Shown in pieces: positions 17,955 through 28,059 of a stretch of DNA of 64,000 nucleotides; the first letter of the stretch is position 1, and each line of letters starts with the position of its first letter. Origin of the DNA: Aerococcus sp. Group 1 (lineage in GTDB: Bacteria; Bacillota; Bacilli; Lactobacillales; Aerococcaceae); the NCBI RefSeq assembly GCF_000193205.1, contig NC_015278.1, forward strand, positions 1,488,001 to 1,552,000, in the 5' to 3' direction. The notes under the pieces are model-generated. The model was not told the origin of the DNA. It saw nothing but the letters and a program-made list of their open reading frames with translations, and made no database searches. The position numbers and the translations under genes were made by a program.

Positions 17955-20036
17955 TTAATTATTTTTATGGTAATAGGCATCCAAGACTTTGTGTCCAACA
18001 ACTTCTGCTGTCTTATCATAAGCTGAGGCACTGATTTCAGGAATGACTACCGATAAGGCAATCTTAGGGTGTTCGTAAGGCGCGTAAGAAACAAAGGTCG
18101 AGTTAATTATCCCTTCGGTCCCTGTTTCCGCCGTACCAGTTTTAGCAGCAATAGTCACCGGGAAACCTCTAAATTCATTATATGAGAGACCTTGGGGATG
18201 GTTGGCTGCTGACCAGAAACCTTGTTGAATTCGTCCCAGTTCTTCTGGACTTAATTGTACGGCATTCAACAATTTAGGTTGGTTTTGATAAACCACTTGA
18301 GGGGTGTCAGACTCATGCTCACCATTTTCTCTGAGCACTTGTTTAAGCACATGGCTGGCATAGCGTTTACCACCGTTAGCGATAGTTGCTACATATTGGT
18401 TCAATTGCATGGGCGTATAGGTATCATATTGACCAAAAGCCAAGTCAATATAGTTACCAGGGTTACCCCCTTCACCTTCCAGACCAGTCACTTCATTTTG
18501 TAGGTCAATACCGGTCGAGCTTCCTAAACCAAATTGATGGTAAAAATTACGCAACTTATTACCCGTTTCTGGATCTAAACCAGCCAAGGACATCCCTGCT
18601 TCATAGTTGGGTAAGCCCCCGATAGCCATTGCAGTCCGGATCATATAGACATTGGAAGACCTTGCCAGAGCCATGACATCATTAATAGGAACGGGGCTAG
18701 TATTGTGGGCTGCCCACCAGGAAGCCTTCCTTGGTGTCCCAGTAAAGTAAAGCGGTTGGTCAATAAAGATATTTTCTTGACCCGGTTTTAAGACGCCATA
18801 ATGGTAACCGGCCCCAACTGTGGCTCCTTTGACTGTAGATCCCATGGTAAAGGACGAATTAATAGTTCCCAGGGCATCGTCAATGATTTCGCCATGTTCA
18901 TTGCGGTATTTACCAGCCATGGCCAGGATCTCCCCATTATTAGGGTCACTGGCTACCACATAGATGGAATTATTTTTACCGGTACTTGACCCGTGCAAGT
19001 AGCCTTCCAAAATTTCTTCAATTTTCTTTTGAAAATCAGTATCAATGGTCAGTTGAACGGTATTTCCCATGGAGCCAGGATATGCCTTGTCGGTTCTAAC
19101 GACCTCGCCTCTTTGGTTAATTTCAGTTTCGTACTTGGTCTTGGCGCCGTGCAGGGTATCTTCATGCATGGCTTCCAGGTAAGACTTACCGACCCGGTCA
19201 TTGCGGGCATAACCTTGGGCCAGGTAGTATTCAGCCTTATCACTCGGCAATCCTTCTTCTTCAGAAGTCACGCTACCGATTACTGAACGGAGTAAATCTT
19301 TTTGTGGATATTCTCTGCGCCAATCCATGGTGGTATTGACCCCAGGCATTTCATTACTATGCTCACTGACCAGGGCAATTTCTTCATTGCTGACATCCTT
19401 GTTTTTAATCAAGGTTGGTGTGAGGGCGTAGGCCCCATTCATGCGCTTATAAATCAGAACCGCTTCGAGATCATCCCCAGAAAAATTGATATCCTCTTTA
19501 GAGACGTAGGATAATTGCTTCTCATAAAGTTCACTATCCCTTAGCCGCAAGTCTTCTTCTGACATCCGCTCATTTAAGCGGTCTTGATTGCTGGCAATCC
19601 AATAATCTTTTCGGTCTCGTTCTGTGACTTCCCCAGTATCCAAATGAATAAAACTAGCTAATTTCCGGGCAGTCTTGGCTATATCTTCTCCCGTGACATT
19701 GGGGCCTCGGGTGTAATTAATGGCTTGTAGTCCCTCGTTATCCACCAACATCTTATGGTTACGGTCCACAATATAACCTCTAGGAACACTTTCTTCAGAC
19801 ATATTCTTTTCAGTCATGTGGACCAGTTCTTGGAAGGCTTGACCATTAACAACCTGTAAGTAGCCTAAGCGGAAGATAAGCAGAGCAAATAAAATAAATA
19901 CAATATAAAGTAAAATGTTTAGCCGATTCAGGTAATTATGCCAATGGGGCGATTTCCGCCGTAAAGTCTTGGAATTAACCTGGGCTTGTTTTTCTCTCCC
20001 CTTGCGCTTAGCTGACTTATCAAAGTCATGCGACAT
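17955..20036 (-). CDS. Class B penicillin-binding protein (PBP2B-like transpeptidase)
   Basis: Peptidoglycan transpeptidase for septal or peripheral wall synthesis. About 693 residues: cytoplasmic basic tail, one membrane helix (LLYIVFILFALLIFRLGYL), a dimerisation/pedestal domain with VPRGYIVDRNHKMLVDN, then the transpeptidase domain with SXXK as STVK, SXN as SSN and KTGT as AAKTGTAETG. Start set at ATG 20036, where AGGTGAAGG precedes; an in-frame GTG at 20081 has a weaker site. Monocistronic, divergent from yfhO. Confidence 0.93.
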   Translation of the reverse strand: MSHDFDKSAKRKGREKQAQVNSKTLRRKSPHWHNYLNRLNILLYIVFILFALLIFRLGYLQVVNGQAFQELVHMTEKNMSEESVPRGYIVDRNHKMLVDNEGLQAINYTRGPNVTGEDIAKTARKLASFIHLDTGEVTERDRKDYWIASNQDRLNERMSEEDLRLRDSELYEKQLSYVSKEDINFSGDDLEAVLIYKRMNGAYALTPTLIKNKDVSNEEIALVSEHSNEMPGVNTTMDWRREYPQKDLLRSVIGSVTSEEEGLPSDKAEYYLAQGYARNDRVGKSYLEAMHEDTLHGAKTKYETEINQRGEVVRTDKAYPGSMGNTVQLTIDTDFQKKIEEILEGYLHGSSTGKNNSIYVVASDPNNGEILAMAGKYRNEHGEIIDDALGTINSSFTMGSTVKGATVGAGYHYGVLKPGQENIFIDQPLYFTGTPRKASWWAAHNTSPVPINDVMALARSSNVYMIRTAMAIGGLPNYEAGMSLAGLDPETGNKLRNFYHQFGLGSSTGIDLQNEVTGLEGEGGNPGNYIDLAFGQYDTYTPMQLNQYVATIANGGKRYASHVLKQVLRENGEHESDTPQVVYQNQPKLLNAVQLSPEELGRIQQGFWSAANHPQGLSYNEFRGFPVTIAAKTGTAETGTEGIINSTFVSYAPYEHPKIALSVVIPEISASAYDKTAEVVGHKVLDAYYHKNN

Positions 20037-20252
20037 GCCTTCACCTACTTTCTTTTTCTTATCGTCATTAAGTGCCAACACTCACTTTCTAAAAAGCAAG
20101 TCACCTATCATTATAATCGATTTCTATGATTTTGTCTGACTGAAAGTAGACTTTTATAAATTCTTTGAAAGATCTCTTGTCCTTGCCATGTTCTGATAAA
20201 TTAATTTGTGCTAAGCTAAGGTGAAATAAAGCATCTTTAAGGAGTTAACACG

Positions 20253-22946
20253 GTGTCTTTAATGAAGAATTTTTCCAAAATAAATGCAGTTAAACGGTCG
20301 CTCTTATTAGCGGCCGGCCTCCCAGTTTTAATCCTGGTCTTTATTTACCTGTTTCAAGGTATCTTTCCCTTTGGCAATCAGACGATTTTAACTGTGGACT
20401 TAGGCCAGCAGTATATTGATTTCTTCCAATATTACCGGGAGACCCTGCTAGGCAATTGGCAGCAAATCTTCTACTCTTTCCAAAAGGGAATGGGAGGAGA
20501 GATGGTAGGAACTTGGACTTATTATTTAATGAGTCCCTTTAACCTCCTACTCCTCCTATTTCCCCAAAAGGCTCTACCCATAGCCTGTGTCTGCCTGGTC
20601 CTAGCCAAGAGCGCTGCTGCTAGTGCCAGTTTTCTCTGGCTACTTTACAAAAATTATGGCGACCACGGTCCCTTGACCATCAGCTTTGCCTGTTTCTATA
20701 GTTTAATGGGCTATTTTTCAGCTAACCAACTCAACATCATGTGGTTAGATGGCCTGGTCTTCTTGCCCTTAATCATCCTAGGCATCCAAGACCTTATCCA
20801 CCACAAAAGGAGCACTTATTATATCATTAGCCTGGCTCTCTTATTGATAGCCAATTATTATATCGGTTATATGGTTTGTCTTTTTGCTGTGCTCTTCTTT
20901 CTTTATGAACTCTTTGGCGCCCAATTTACCAAGAGACTTAAACCAGCAAGATTCTCATTCAAGCAATATTTTACTAGAGTCCTGCGCTTTATTTTGTCTT
21001 CCCTGGCAGGCGCCGGACTAGCGGCTTTCACCCTTATTCCGACCTACTTTGCCCTGGCCCAAAGTAAAGGCAGCTACCAAGAGCTTCGTTTTGACTGGTC
21101 CTTTGCCTATCCACTCTGGCAGCTTATCAGCAAATTGGTGGTTGGCCCCTTTAACTTTGACCAAATGCCGGAGGGGTTACCTAATATCTTTGTTCCTTCC
21201 CTGGCCATTTTAGCTGGCCTAGTGTTTTTCCTGCAAAGGCGGTTCAGCTGGCAGGAAAAACTGATGAGTTTTTTGGTCTTAGCTTTCTTACTCTTGTCCA
21301 TGAATGTTAAAGCCTTAAATTTAATTTGGCATGGCTTTCAATATCCTATCTGGTACCCCTACCGTTTTTCCTTTGTCTTTTCCTTTTTCGTCCTTTACCT
21401 AGCTTATCGGACTTTAAGACAAGTAGAGCCTCTCAGTAATCAGCCAGCCATTGTGACCCTTTGCCTAATTGGTTTATCTACCCTGACCTTGGCCTTACAC
21501 TACCAGGATTTTTCTTATATTAGCCCTAATAGCCTACTTTTCTCAACAATAGCCTTTGTGTTTAGTTTTTTTGGCCTTTACTATCTCAGTCACTCCAGTA
21601 AGAAAACGGCTCCCTTGCTACTTTTGTCTGCCTTGGCTTTGATTGAAAGCATGACCAATACTGCTTTAACCTTAAACTCTATTTCTTATCTGAACTATGA
21701 CAGCTATGCCCAGTATTTAGAAGTCAGTCAACCGCTTTTAGCTCGTTTACAGGATGATTCCGGCGAAGATTTCTACCGCATTGCTAAGACCTTTCAACGG
21801 ACTAAAAATGACCCCATGCAATTGTCCTACTATGGATTAGACCATTTTAATTCAACCATTGAAAGATCGACCACCGAGCTTTTTAAAGCTTTGGGCCAAC
21901 CGACAACCACTGGTTCAGTCAATTACTCGAATGGCAGCCTGGTAACGGATAGCCTCTTTAATGTTAGGTATCTGATTAATAGTCAAGTCCAAAGCCAAAA
22001 AGAGATCGAAGATAAGGCCTATGAACGCCGCTTAGTTAGCCACCGTCCCGATTTTAACCATTATCCTCTGCTTGACCAGGTCCAAGGTTTTTCTGTTTTT
22101 AAGAACCCCTACGCCCTGTCGCTCGGCTTTCTAGTCAATGAAGCGATCAGTCAAATGGACTTAAAGCCTGACCAACCGATCGATAACCAAGATAAACTCT
22201 TGGCCTATCTCAATGATCAAGACGATCGATCGACTAAGGACAGCTCTCTGGATTTCTTCCAGGTCAGAGACTTTAAGCGAATGGATTTAACTAACCTAGA
22301 AAGTGATGACCCCAGTCGGATTAATACCAGCTACCATAAGAAGGACCGAGAGAGTAAAAGTTTTATCGACTTTACCCTAAAAATTGATAGCAAGCAAGCC
22401 TACTACTTGACTGTACCAGGGGATTTATCGGAGGACGATGTGACATATTACTTAGATGGCAAAAAGCTAAACTATGATAAAAGTTACAATTCTACCCAAG
22501 TCTTTAATATTGCCAACCAATCCACCCCGGGAGAAAGGATTTTTACCATCGAGGTAAAAGCGGATAGTATCAACCTTTCCCAGCTAAACCTCTATTCCTT
22601 AGCTAACCAAACTTTCGATCAGGTGATGAATAGCGTGGCGGATCAAAAACTACATATTAACCGCTTCACTGATAACCACATTAAAGGAAGCTTTGAAGGC
22701 AAAGCGAATGACCAAGCTCTCCTCCTTGCCATCCCCTATAATGAAGGCTGGCGGGCCCAGGTCAATGGTAAAAAAGTCAATTTGGAATCGGTTTTAGACC
22801 GGAGTATGATGGTCATTAAAGAAATCCCCCAAGGAGAAAATCAACTAGAACTCCGTTTTCGTCCCCAAGGATTAACCTTAGGTGTGATTATTTCCTTATC
22901 CCATATCCTTGTTTTGTGGTCGCTTTACCGAATCAAACGGAAATAA
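20253..22946 (+). CDS. YfhO family membrane protein
   Basis: Large GT-C-like membrane protein of the YfhO family, whose members are linked in Bacillus and Listeria to glycosylation of teichoic acids. 897 residues: about 12 membrane helices in the first ~480, with the acidic first-loop motif LTVDLGQQYIDFFQYY, an extracytoplasmic domain at ~490-860, and one last helix before RIKRK. GTG start at 20253 with AAGGAG eight bases upstream. Substrate not inferable from sequence. Confidence 0.9.
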   Translation: MSLMKNFSKINAVKRSLLLAAGLPVLILVFIYLFQGIFPFGNQTILTVDLGQQYIDFFQYYRETLLGNWQQIFYSFQKGMGGEMVGTWTYYLMSPFNLLLLLFPQKALPIACVCLVLAKSAAASASFLWLLYKNYGDHGPLTISFACFYSLMGYFSANQLNIMWLDGLVFLPLIILGIQDLIHHKRSTYYIISLALLLIANYYIGYMVCLFAVLFFLYELFGAQFTKRLKPARFSFKQYFTRVLRFILSSLAGAGLAAFTLIPTYFALAQSKGSYQELRFDWSFAYPLWQLISKLVVGPFNFDQMPEGLPNIFVPSLAILAGLVFFLQRRFSWQEKLMSFLVLAFLLLSMNVKALNLIWHGFQYPIWYPYRFSFVFSFFVLYLAYRTLRQVEPLSNQPAIVTLCLIGLSTLTLALHYQDFSYISPNSLLFSTIAFVFSFFGLYYLSHSSKKTAPLLLLSALALIESMTNTALTLNSISYLNYDSYAQYLEVSQPLLARLQDDSGEDFYRIAKTFQRTKNDPMQLSYYGLDHFNSTIERSTTELFKALGQPTTTGSVNYSNGSLVTDSLFNVRYLINSQVQSQKEIEDKAYERRLVSHRPDFNHYPLLDQVQGFSVFKNPYALSLGFLVNEAISQMDLKPDQPIDNQDKLLAYLNDQDDRSTKDSSLDFFQVRDFKRMDLTNLESDDPSRINTSYHKKDRESKSFIDFTLKIDSKQAYYLTVPGDLSEDDVTYYLDGKKLNYDKSYNSTQVFNIANQSTPGERIFTIEVKADSINLSQLNLYSLANQTFDQVMNSVADQKLHINRFTDNHIKGSFEGKANDQALLLAIPYNEGWRAQVNGKKVNLESVLDRSMMVIKEIPQGENQLELRFRPQGLTLGVIISLSHILVLWSLYRIKRK

Positions 22947-22956
22947 AACAATTAGA

Positions 22957-22998
22957 AAATGCATCCAATCATCGTTTTGAAGGATGCATTTTTTTTGC
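22957..22998. terminator. Bidirectional terminator between yfhO and the methyltransferase gene
   Basis: AAAATGCATCC/GGATGCATTTT stem, then TTTTTTTT on the plus strand and an A-run giving T on the minus. It serves both convergent genes. Confidence 0.85.
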
Positions 22999-23008
22999 TT
23001 GATGAATA

Positions 23009-23683
23009 TTATTTCTCTCCAGCTTTTTGCCAGAGCACACAGGTGAAACTTGGGCTAGCGGATTTAGCATAGTTGGCTTCCTGACTGGCTAAATCAAGGT
23101 CAACATCAGGGTGAACAGGGAGATATAGCCCTTCGCGGTAGCCAAGAAACTGCTTAGGGTAGTGTTTTATAAAGTCTTGGGTATCTCGGAAATGGGCATA
23201 ATTATAAATGGAGTCTTTTTTCTCTTGATAGTATTGCCCCCAGTCTCCAGACTCAGTAATGGAACCGATTAAGAGATAGCCCCCCGGCTTTAATAAGTCA
23301 AAGCAGGAGGCAATAAAGGCTTCTAAATCCGCAATAAATTCAATAGCGGTCATAGAAAAGATCAGGTCAAACGTCTCCCTGGGGAAATCTAAGTGATTCA
23401 TATCCATTTTTTGAAAGGCAATGGGCAGGTCCAGCGTCTCCGCTTTCCTTTTTGCTTCTTTTAACATTTGGCTGGAAATATCGATCGCTTGCACTTGAGC
23501 TCCCGCTTGAGCCAGGCGGATGCTATAATTGCCTGTGCCGCAACCTGCATCTAAGACCGACATGCCTGCCTGAACATCAACTAAGGAAAAAGCCAGGTCC
23601 GCTTCAATCTGATCGACAAAAGCCCCGACTTCCCCTTGGTACCAGCTATCATAATCTCCTGCTAGATCATCAAATAAGGCCAT
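23009..23683 (-). CDS. Class I SAM-dependent methyltransferase
   Basis: 224 residues from the ATG at 23683, placed seven bases after AAGGAGGTG. Motif I is VLDAGCGTGNYSIRLA and the acidic motif II is VQAIDISSQM, followed by IFSMTAIEFI. The N-terminal FDDLAGDYDSWY resembles small-molecule methyltransferases of the UbiE/type 11 class. Substrate unknown. Convergent with yfhO. Confidence 0.85.
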   Translation of the reverse strand: MALFDDLAGDYDSWYQGEVGAFVDQIEADLAFSLVDVQAGMSVLDAGCGTGNYSIRLAQAGAQVQAIDISSQMLKEAKRKAETLDLPIAFQKMDMNHLDFPRETFDLIFSMTAIEFIADLEAFIASCFDLLKPGGYLLIGSITESGDWGQYYQEKKDSIYNYAHFRDTQDFIKHYPKQFLGYREGLYLPVHPDVDLDLASQEANYAKSASPSFTCVLWQKAGEK

Positions 23684-23826
23684 TGACTTCACCTCCTTTA
23701 CTCAATATAGTTTATTTTATCCTATTTATTGATAAAATGGTGCTTGTAAGAACTTTTTAACCAAGCTAGAGTCTTTAAATATTAGTAAAAAAGCGATTTT
23801 CTAAGCGGACTCGGTTAATTTTTTGC

Positions 23827-23832
23827 TATACT
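23827..23832 (+). promoter_or_regulatory. Extended -10 before the DUF1189 gene
   Basis: TGC followed by TATACT, ~38 bases before the TTG start; no convincing -35. Confidence 0.45.
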
Positions 23833-23869
23833 AAACTGATGCAAAGACTGTTTAATGAGGAGGAAAATT

Positions 23870-24771
23870 TTGAAAACCTTACGTTTATTCTTTGATAGTA
23901 TCTTTCGCTTTAAAGATACACTTGTGGCTTTTTATATGACTTTGAAGCATAAATTAGTCTACATTTTATTATTGAGCCTTATGATGACCCTACCGGCTAT
24001 CCAACCCAGCTACCAGCTACTTCATACGGTGAGAGGCAATGGGCCCAGCATTATCCAATCCATACCCGATTTTACAATTGAAAATAACCAACTAGTCAGC
24101 GAAAAGGACCAGGCCTTTATCAATAAGACTGATTTCTTAAACTATGTCTATAATCCCAAAGACCAAATCAGTCAAGAAGACCTTAAAAAAATCGATTCAT
24201 CAGCCCTAACCATTTATACCAACCCAAAAATATCACATTCTCCTTTATGGGTCAGCAACAAAGCTTTCCTTATGCTGACTTTAGCACGGACTTAGATAGC
24301 CAAGGGCAAAAGCAAATCATCCAAAGCCTGACACAATTCCAACCTTGGGTCTATCTCTTAGTCTTTTTAGGGATTTTTCTATTTAATAGCTTACAGGTAA
24401 GTCTATTAGCCCTAGTGATTGCCTTGTTTATGGCACCCATGGCCATTACCCGTAAATTGCAATTGACCCTTGGCAAGCGCTATAATTTTGCCCTAACGGC
24501 CATGACTTTTCCTCTAGTTCTTATCCAATTGGTTCATCTCTTTGGTTACCAAGTAACCTTTTCTTTTTACATCATCCTCTTTACTGCTTTAATCCGTATC
24601 TGGGCCTTTACCAAACAGATTAAAGTGGTAAAGATTGACCCTAAGCAATGGGACGCCAACAAAGATCAAGTGAAAAACGATAAGAACTTAGTAAACTTAG
24701 ACAAACAAGATGAAGACACCGCCCGAGGCCAAAAAGATGACCTTGATCATACCGATAAAAATGATGACTAA
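23870..24771 (+). pseudogene. DUF1189-type membrane protein, frameshifted
   Basis: Looks like a DUF1189 membrane protein: N-terminal helix (KLVYILLLSLMMTLPAI), an extracytoplasmic segment, then three or more helices and a long charged tail (KDDLDHTDKNDD). The start is TTG at 23870, since AGGAGG lies seven bases upstream. The first frame ends at 24295 and the second, from ~24231, ends at 24771. Adding one A to the A5 run at 24226-24230 turns TNPKISHS into TNPKNITFSFMGQQQS and joins the frames into ~300 residues. Function of the family is unknown. Confidence 0.8.
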
Positions 24772-24800
24772 AAAATGCGCTCGCTGGAGCGCATTTTTTT
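24771..24800. terminator. Bidirectional terminator
   Basis: Perfect AAAAATGCGCTC/GAGCGCATTTTT stem with a four-base loop and T-runs on both strands, between convergent genes. It overlaps the last codon of the helicase gene. Confidence 0.9.
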
Positions 24801-26148
24801 AACGGTTGTTTTCTTTATTTTGCTTGCGTTTTTGCCGAGCAGTTTGTCTTTGTTTTTTATTATATTTGTCTCGTTTATATGCTTTAATTTGCCGGTCGAG
24901 TTTTTTCTTATAACCGGGTTTAACTTTCCTTTTCTTATTACGGTTAATCATCCCCTTAACAACGTGGTCCGTTTCCTCTTGGTGGCGGTCTTTTCTTAAT
25001 TGCCGTTCCTTATGGTCTTTGACTTCGACCCATTGACCGTTTTTAATGTCTTTCACCTCAAAGTGGATCCCACGATCTTCTAACCAGCGAATCGCCTTTT
25101 CTTGGTCAGGATGGTAGAAGGTCAAGGCAATGCCCTTCATTCCTTGCCGCCCCGTACGGCCTACCCGGTGGATAAAGAATTCTAACTCTTTAGGAATATC
25201 ATAGTTAACCACATGGGAGACCCCTTCAATGTCAATCCCGCGGGCAGCTAGATCCGTAGCCACCACATATTGATAATCAAGGTGTTGGATTTGACGCATG
25301 ACCCGCCGCCGTTCGCGACTGTCCAGATCGCCGTGCAACTTAGCTACCGATAGCCCCCACTGCTTGAGTTTTAAATAGAGTTGGTCCACTTCCTCGATGG
25401 TATTTGCAAAAATAAGGACCAAATAGGGTTCGCCCATGGTTAAGGCTTGCTTGAGCAGGTCATCTTTGGACCGCCCTCTTAAGGGGAGTAAGATATTGGT
25501 AATAGTTGGGGAAATCAGCTTTTCGTTGGCAACTTGGATCCATTCTGGATGTTCCAAGTACTTTCTAAGGAAGGGACGTAATTTCTCTGGGATGGTGGCG
25601 GAAAAGACGTAAATCTTCAAATCATCGGGCATCCGACTGGCGATTTGGTCAACCGTATGTAAAAAGCCCATATCCAAAGTCATATCCGCCTCATCCACAA
25701 CAAAGTGTTCTACTTTATGGACATTGATCGACCCTTCAGTCACTAAGTCTAATAAGCGACCTGGAGTCCCAATCACCACTTGTGGGTCTTGATTTTCTAA
25801 GCGTTCTTTTTGCCGCTTGGTGTCGGTCCCCCCATAGGCCCTTTCAATATGAAAATCAAAGTCACTATCACCAACAAGCTGTTGGGCGGTTTGATACAAC
25901 TGGTCAGCTAATTCCCGGCTCGGTGCCGTAATGACTAATTGGGTAAAATTAGCCGGTTTTAATTGGTCAATTAAGGGGAGCAAGAAAGCATGGGACTTCC
26001 CTGATCCGGTTTGACTTTGGGCAACTAGGCTTTTTCCTGCTTGAATAACGGGAATAACTTTCTTTTGAATCGGGGTAGGTTCTTTAAAGGCTAATTTTTC
26101 TAAGGCCGCCTCAATAAAAGGCTGGAAATGGTAATCTTTAAATGACAT
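24799..26148 (-). CDS. DEAD-box RNA helicase (CshB/YqfR-like)
   Basis: ATP-dependent RNA remodelling, with likely roles in ribosome assembly or RNA decay. 449 residues: Q motif FKEPTPIQKKVIP, Walker A AQSQTGSGKS, motif II VVDEADMTLDMGF, motif III SAT, motif VI HRVGRTGR, and a Lys/Arg-rich C-terminal tail (~390-449). Start ATG at 26148 with AAAGGAG upstream. The short, basic tail matches CshB more than CshA, an inference. Confidence 0.93.
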   Translation of the reverse strand: MSFKDYHFQPFIEAALEKLAFKEPTPIQKKVIPVIQAGKSLVAQSQTGSGKSHAFLLPLIDQLKPANFTQLVITAPSRELADQLYQTAQQLVGDSDFDFHIERAYGGTDTKRQKERLENQDPQVVIGTPGRLLDLVTEGSINVHKVEHFVVDEADMTLDMGFLHTVDQIASRMPDDLKIYVFSATIPEKLRPFLRKYLEHPEWIQVANEKLISPTITNILLPLRGRSKDDLLKQALTMGEPYLVLIFANTIEEVDQLYLKLKQWGLSVAKLHGDLDSRERRRVMRQIQHLDYQYVVATDLAARGIDIEGVSHVVNYDIPKELEFFIHRVGRTGRQGMKGIALTFYHPDQEKAIRWLEDRGIHFEVKDIKNGQWVEVKDHKERQLRKDRHQEETDHVVKGMINRNKKRKVKPGYKKKLDRQIKAYKRDKYNKKQRQTARQKRKQNKENNR

Positions 26149-26262
26149 AAAATTCTCCTTTAGCTTTTAAGACTTAAGCGATGATTGTTAGATTAAAATA
26201 CAACTTGCCAAGCCAAGGACTAGTAGTTATAATTTAAGGTTTATAAAGACCTGCTCGCCAGA

Positions 26263-26291
26263 TTGCATTCAGCTGATAGACATTCTATAAT
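26263..26291 (+). promoter_or_regulatory. zwf promoter
   Basis: TTGCAT (26263-26268), 17-base spacer, perfect TATAAT (26286-26291), about 40 bases before the start. Confidence 0.7.
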
Positions 26292-26332
26292 AAAACCACT
26301 CTGAAAATGAAAAAATGAAAGGACTTATCACA

Positions 26333-27790
26333 ATGGACCAACAAGTTTCGGGAATCATTGTCCTCTTTGGGGCATCCGGTGACCTTGCCCAACGGAAATT
26401 ATATCCCTCTTTATTTCACCTCTACCAACAAGGCTGGTTAAGCCAACGTTTTGCCTTGATCGGCACTTCTCGTCGCCCTTGGACAGATGCACATTATCAT
26501 GAGATCATCGTTGAATCAATTATTAACTACACCAAGGATGACAGTTTGAGACCAGTGGCTGGTGAATTTGCCAAGCATTTTTATTATATCTCAAATGATG
26601 CTTCACAAACAGAAGATTATATCTTACTCAAGGACAAAATGCTAGCCCTGCAAAAGCAATATCAAACTGATAAGAACTTTCTTTATTACTTATCCATTGC
26701 CCCTAGTCTCTTTGAGATCACTTCACACCACTTAAAGAAAACCGGTATTATTGATATTCCTGGTAACCATCGGGTAATTTTAGAAAAGCCCTTTGGTGTT
26801 GACCTGGCTTCTGCCCAATCACTCAATCAGGCCCTTAATATCTCCTTTGCAGAAAGTGATATTTACCGGATTGACCACTATGTCGGTAAAGAAAGCGTCC
26901 TAAATATTTGGGCAACCCGGCAATATAATCCCTTTTTCGAAGCCATCTGGAACCACAACTATATTGACCACTTCCAAGTCACCCTGTCAGAAGATTTACC
27001 AGTGGGGAGTCGGGGGGGCTATTATGACCAAACTGGAGCCCTCTTAGATATGTTCCAAAACCATATCCTACAAGTGATCTCCTTTGTAGGCATGGACTTA
27101 CCCAGGTCTCAAGACGACCTCCATCCGAAAAAAGAAGCCTTTTTAAGAGAAATCCCTTCTTTTGACCTCGAAACGGTCCAAACTAATATCGTCCGCGGCC
27201 AATACGGCCAAGCAGAAGATGGGAGTGAGCCGGCCTATCGCGACCTGGAAGGCGTTAGTGAAGACAGTAGTACCGAAACCTTTGTCGCTGGTAAGTTCCG
27301 CATCAATAATGATCGCTGGCAGGGAACCCCCTTTTATTTCCGAACAGGTAAGGCACTCAGCAGCGGAAAATACACCACAGTTGAAGCGGTCCTCAAGGAT
27401 AACTTGTCGACCTGTGATTCACCTAACCGGATGACCTTTGTAATTACCCCTGAATACGGCTTAGAAGTCTCCATGAATCAAAAAGCCTTTAAAGGGGGCT
27501 TTAAACCGCAAACCATGCGCATGCTGCCCGATAAGGAAATTCTCGAATCCCGGGTAGCCAGTGAATCCTACGAAATTCTCATCTACTACGCCTTCCTTGG
27601 TAATCAGATGCTATTTACGACCTGGGATGAGCTCAAAGAACAATGGCGGATCGCCGACTCCATTAAGGAGGTCTGGTCACAACTCGACCCCCCAAGCTTC
27701 CCTAACTATCCCGCCATGACCAAGGGCCCTGAAGCTGCCAAAGATCTCATCGAAAGCGACGGCCGCCGCTGGATCAACCCACAATACTAA
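26333..27790 (+). CDS. zwf: Glucose-6-phosphate 1-dehydrogenase
   Basis: First enzyme of the oxidative pentose phosphate pathway, making NADPH and 6-phosphogluconolactone. 485 residues from ATG 26333, preceded by AAAGGA; an earlier in-frame ATG at 26315 lacks a site. The nucleotide motif is VLFGASGDLAQRKL, and the active site is RIDHYVGKE with the catalytic His nearby (FQNHILQ region). Length is normal for the family. Confidence 0.97.
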   Translation: MDQQVSGIIVLFGASGDLAQRKLYPSLFHLYQQGWLSQRFALIGTSRRPWTDAHYHEIIVESIINYTKDDSLRPVAGEFAKHFYYISNDASQTEDYILLKDKMLALQKQYQTDKNFLYYLSIAPSLFEITSHHLKKTGIIDIPGNHRVILEKPFGVDLASAQSLNQALNISFAESDIYRIDHYVGKESVLNIWATRQYNPFFEAIWNHNYIDHFQVTLSEDLPVGSRGGYYDQTGALLDMFQNHILQVISFVGMDLPRSQDDLHPKKEAFLREIPSFDLETVQTNIVRGQYGQAEDGSEPAYRDLEGVSEDSSTETFVAGKFRINNDRWQGTPFYFRTGKALSSGKYTTVEAVLKDNLSTCDSPNRMTFVITPEYGLEVSMNQKAFKGGFKPQTMRMLPDKEILESRVASESYEILIYYAFLGNQMLFTTWDELKEQWRIADSIKEVWSQLDPPSFPNYPAMTKGPEAAKDLIESDGRRWINPQY

Positions 27791-27805
27791 GAAGAGAGAG
27801 TGCGA

Positions 27806-27905
27806 CAAGCGCATCAAAGAGTAAGACCATTGGAAGAAAAAGACGTAAAAATTTTTAATGAGAATTTTTCGTCATTTTCTGAAATGGACGCTTGCTCTGC
27901 GCTTG
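27806..27905. repeat. ~100-nt imperfect palindrome with repeat flanks
   Basis: Arms CAAGCGCA...TGCGCTTG, then CCATT/AATGG, and an inner AGAAAAAGACGTAAAAATT paired with AATTTTTCGTCATTTTCT. It is flanked by GAGTGCGAC on the left and by AGCTACGCATACTATATC (27941-27958) on the right. The same flank words occur near 1993-2032 and 62280-62326. No protein is plausible in the 269-base gap. Confidence 0.7.
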
Positions 27906-27961
27906 GAGCAGGTTTGATAAGGGGTATCAAGATCGATAGAGCTACGCATACTATATCTGAA

Positions 27962-27995
27962 AAAAGAGGTTGCAATTAATCTTGCAGCCTCTTTT
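27962..27995. terminator. Bidirectional terminator between zwf and nrnA
   Basis: AAAGAGGTTGCA/TGCAGCCTCTTT stem, followed by TTAAAA on the plus strand and a T-run on the minus. Confidence 0.8.
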
Positions 27996-28059
27996 AAAAT
28001 ATTCATCTTTAGAAAGATTAGTCTCAAGGAATAGAAAAACTTCCTAAGTAAGTCTAAAA

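Noticed and set aside
20041..20090. CIRCE-like AGTGCCAACACTC before the penicillin-binding protein
   Set aside because: The arms do not match the TTAGCACTC-N9-GAGTGCTAA pattern.
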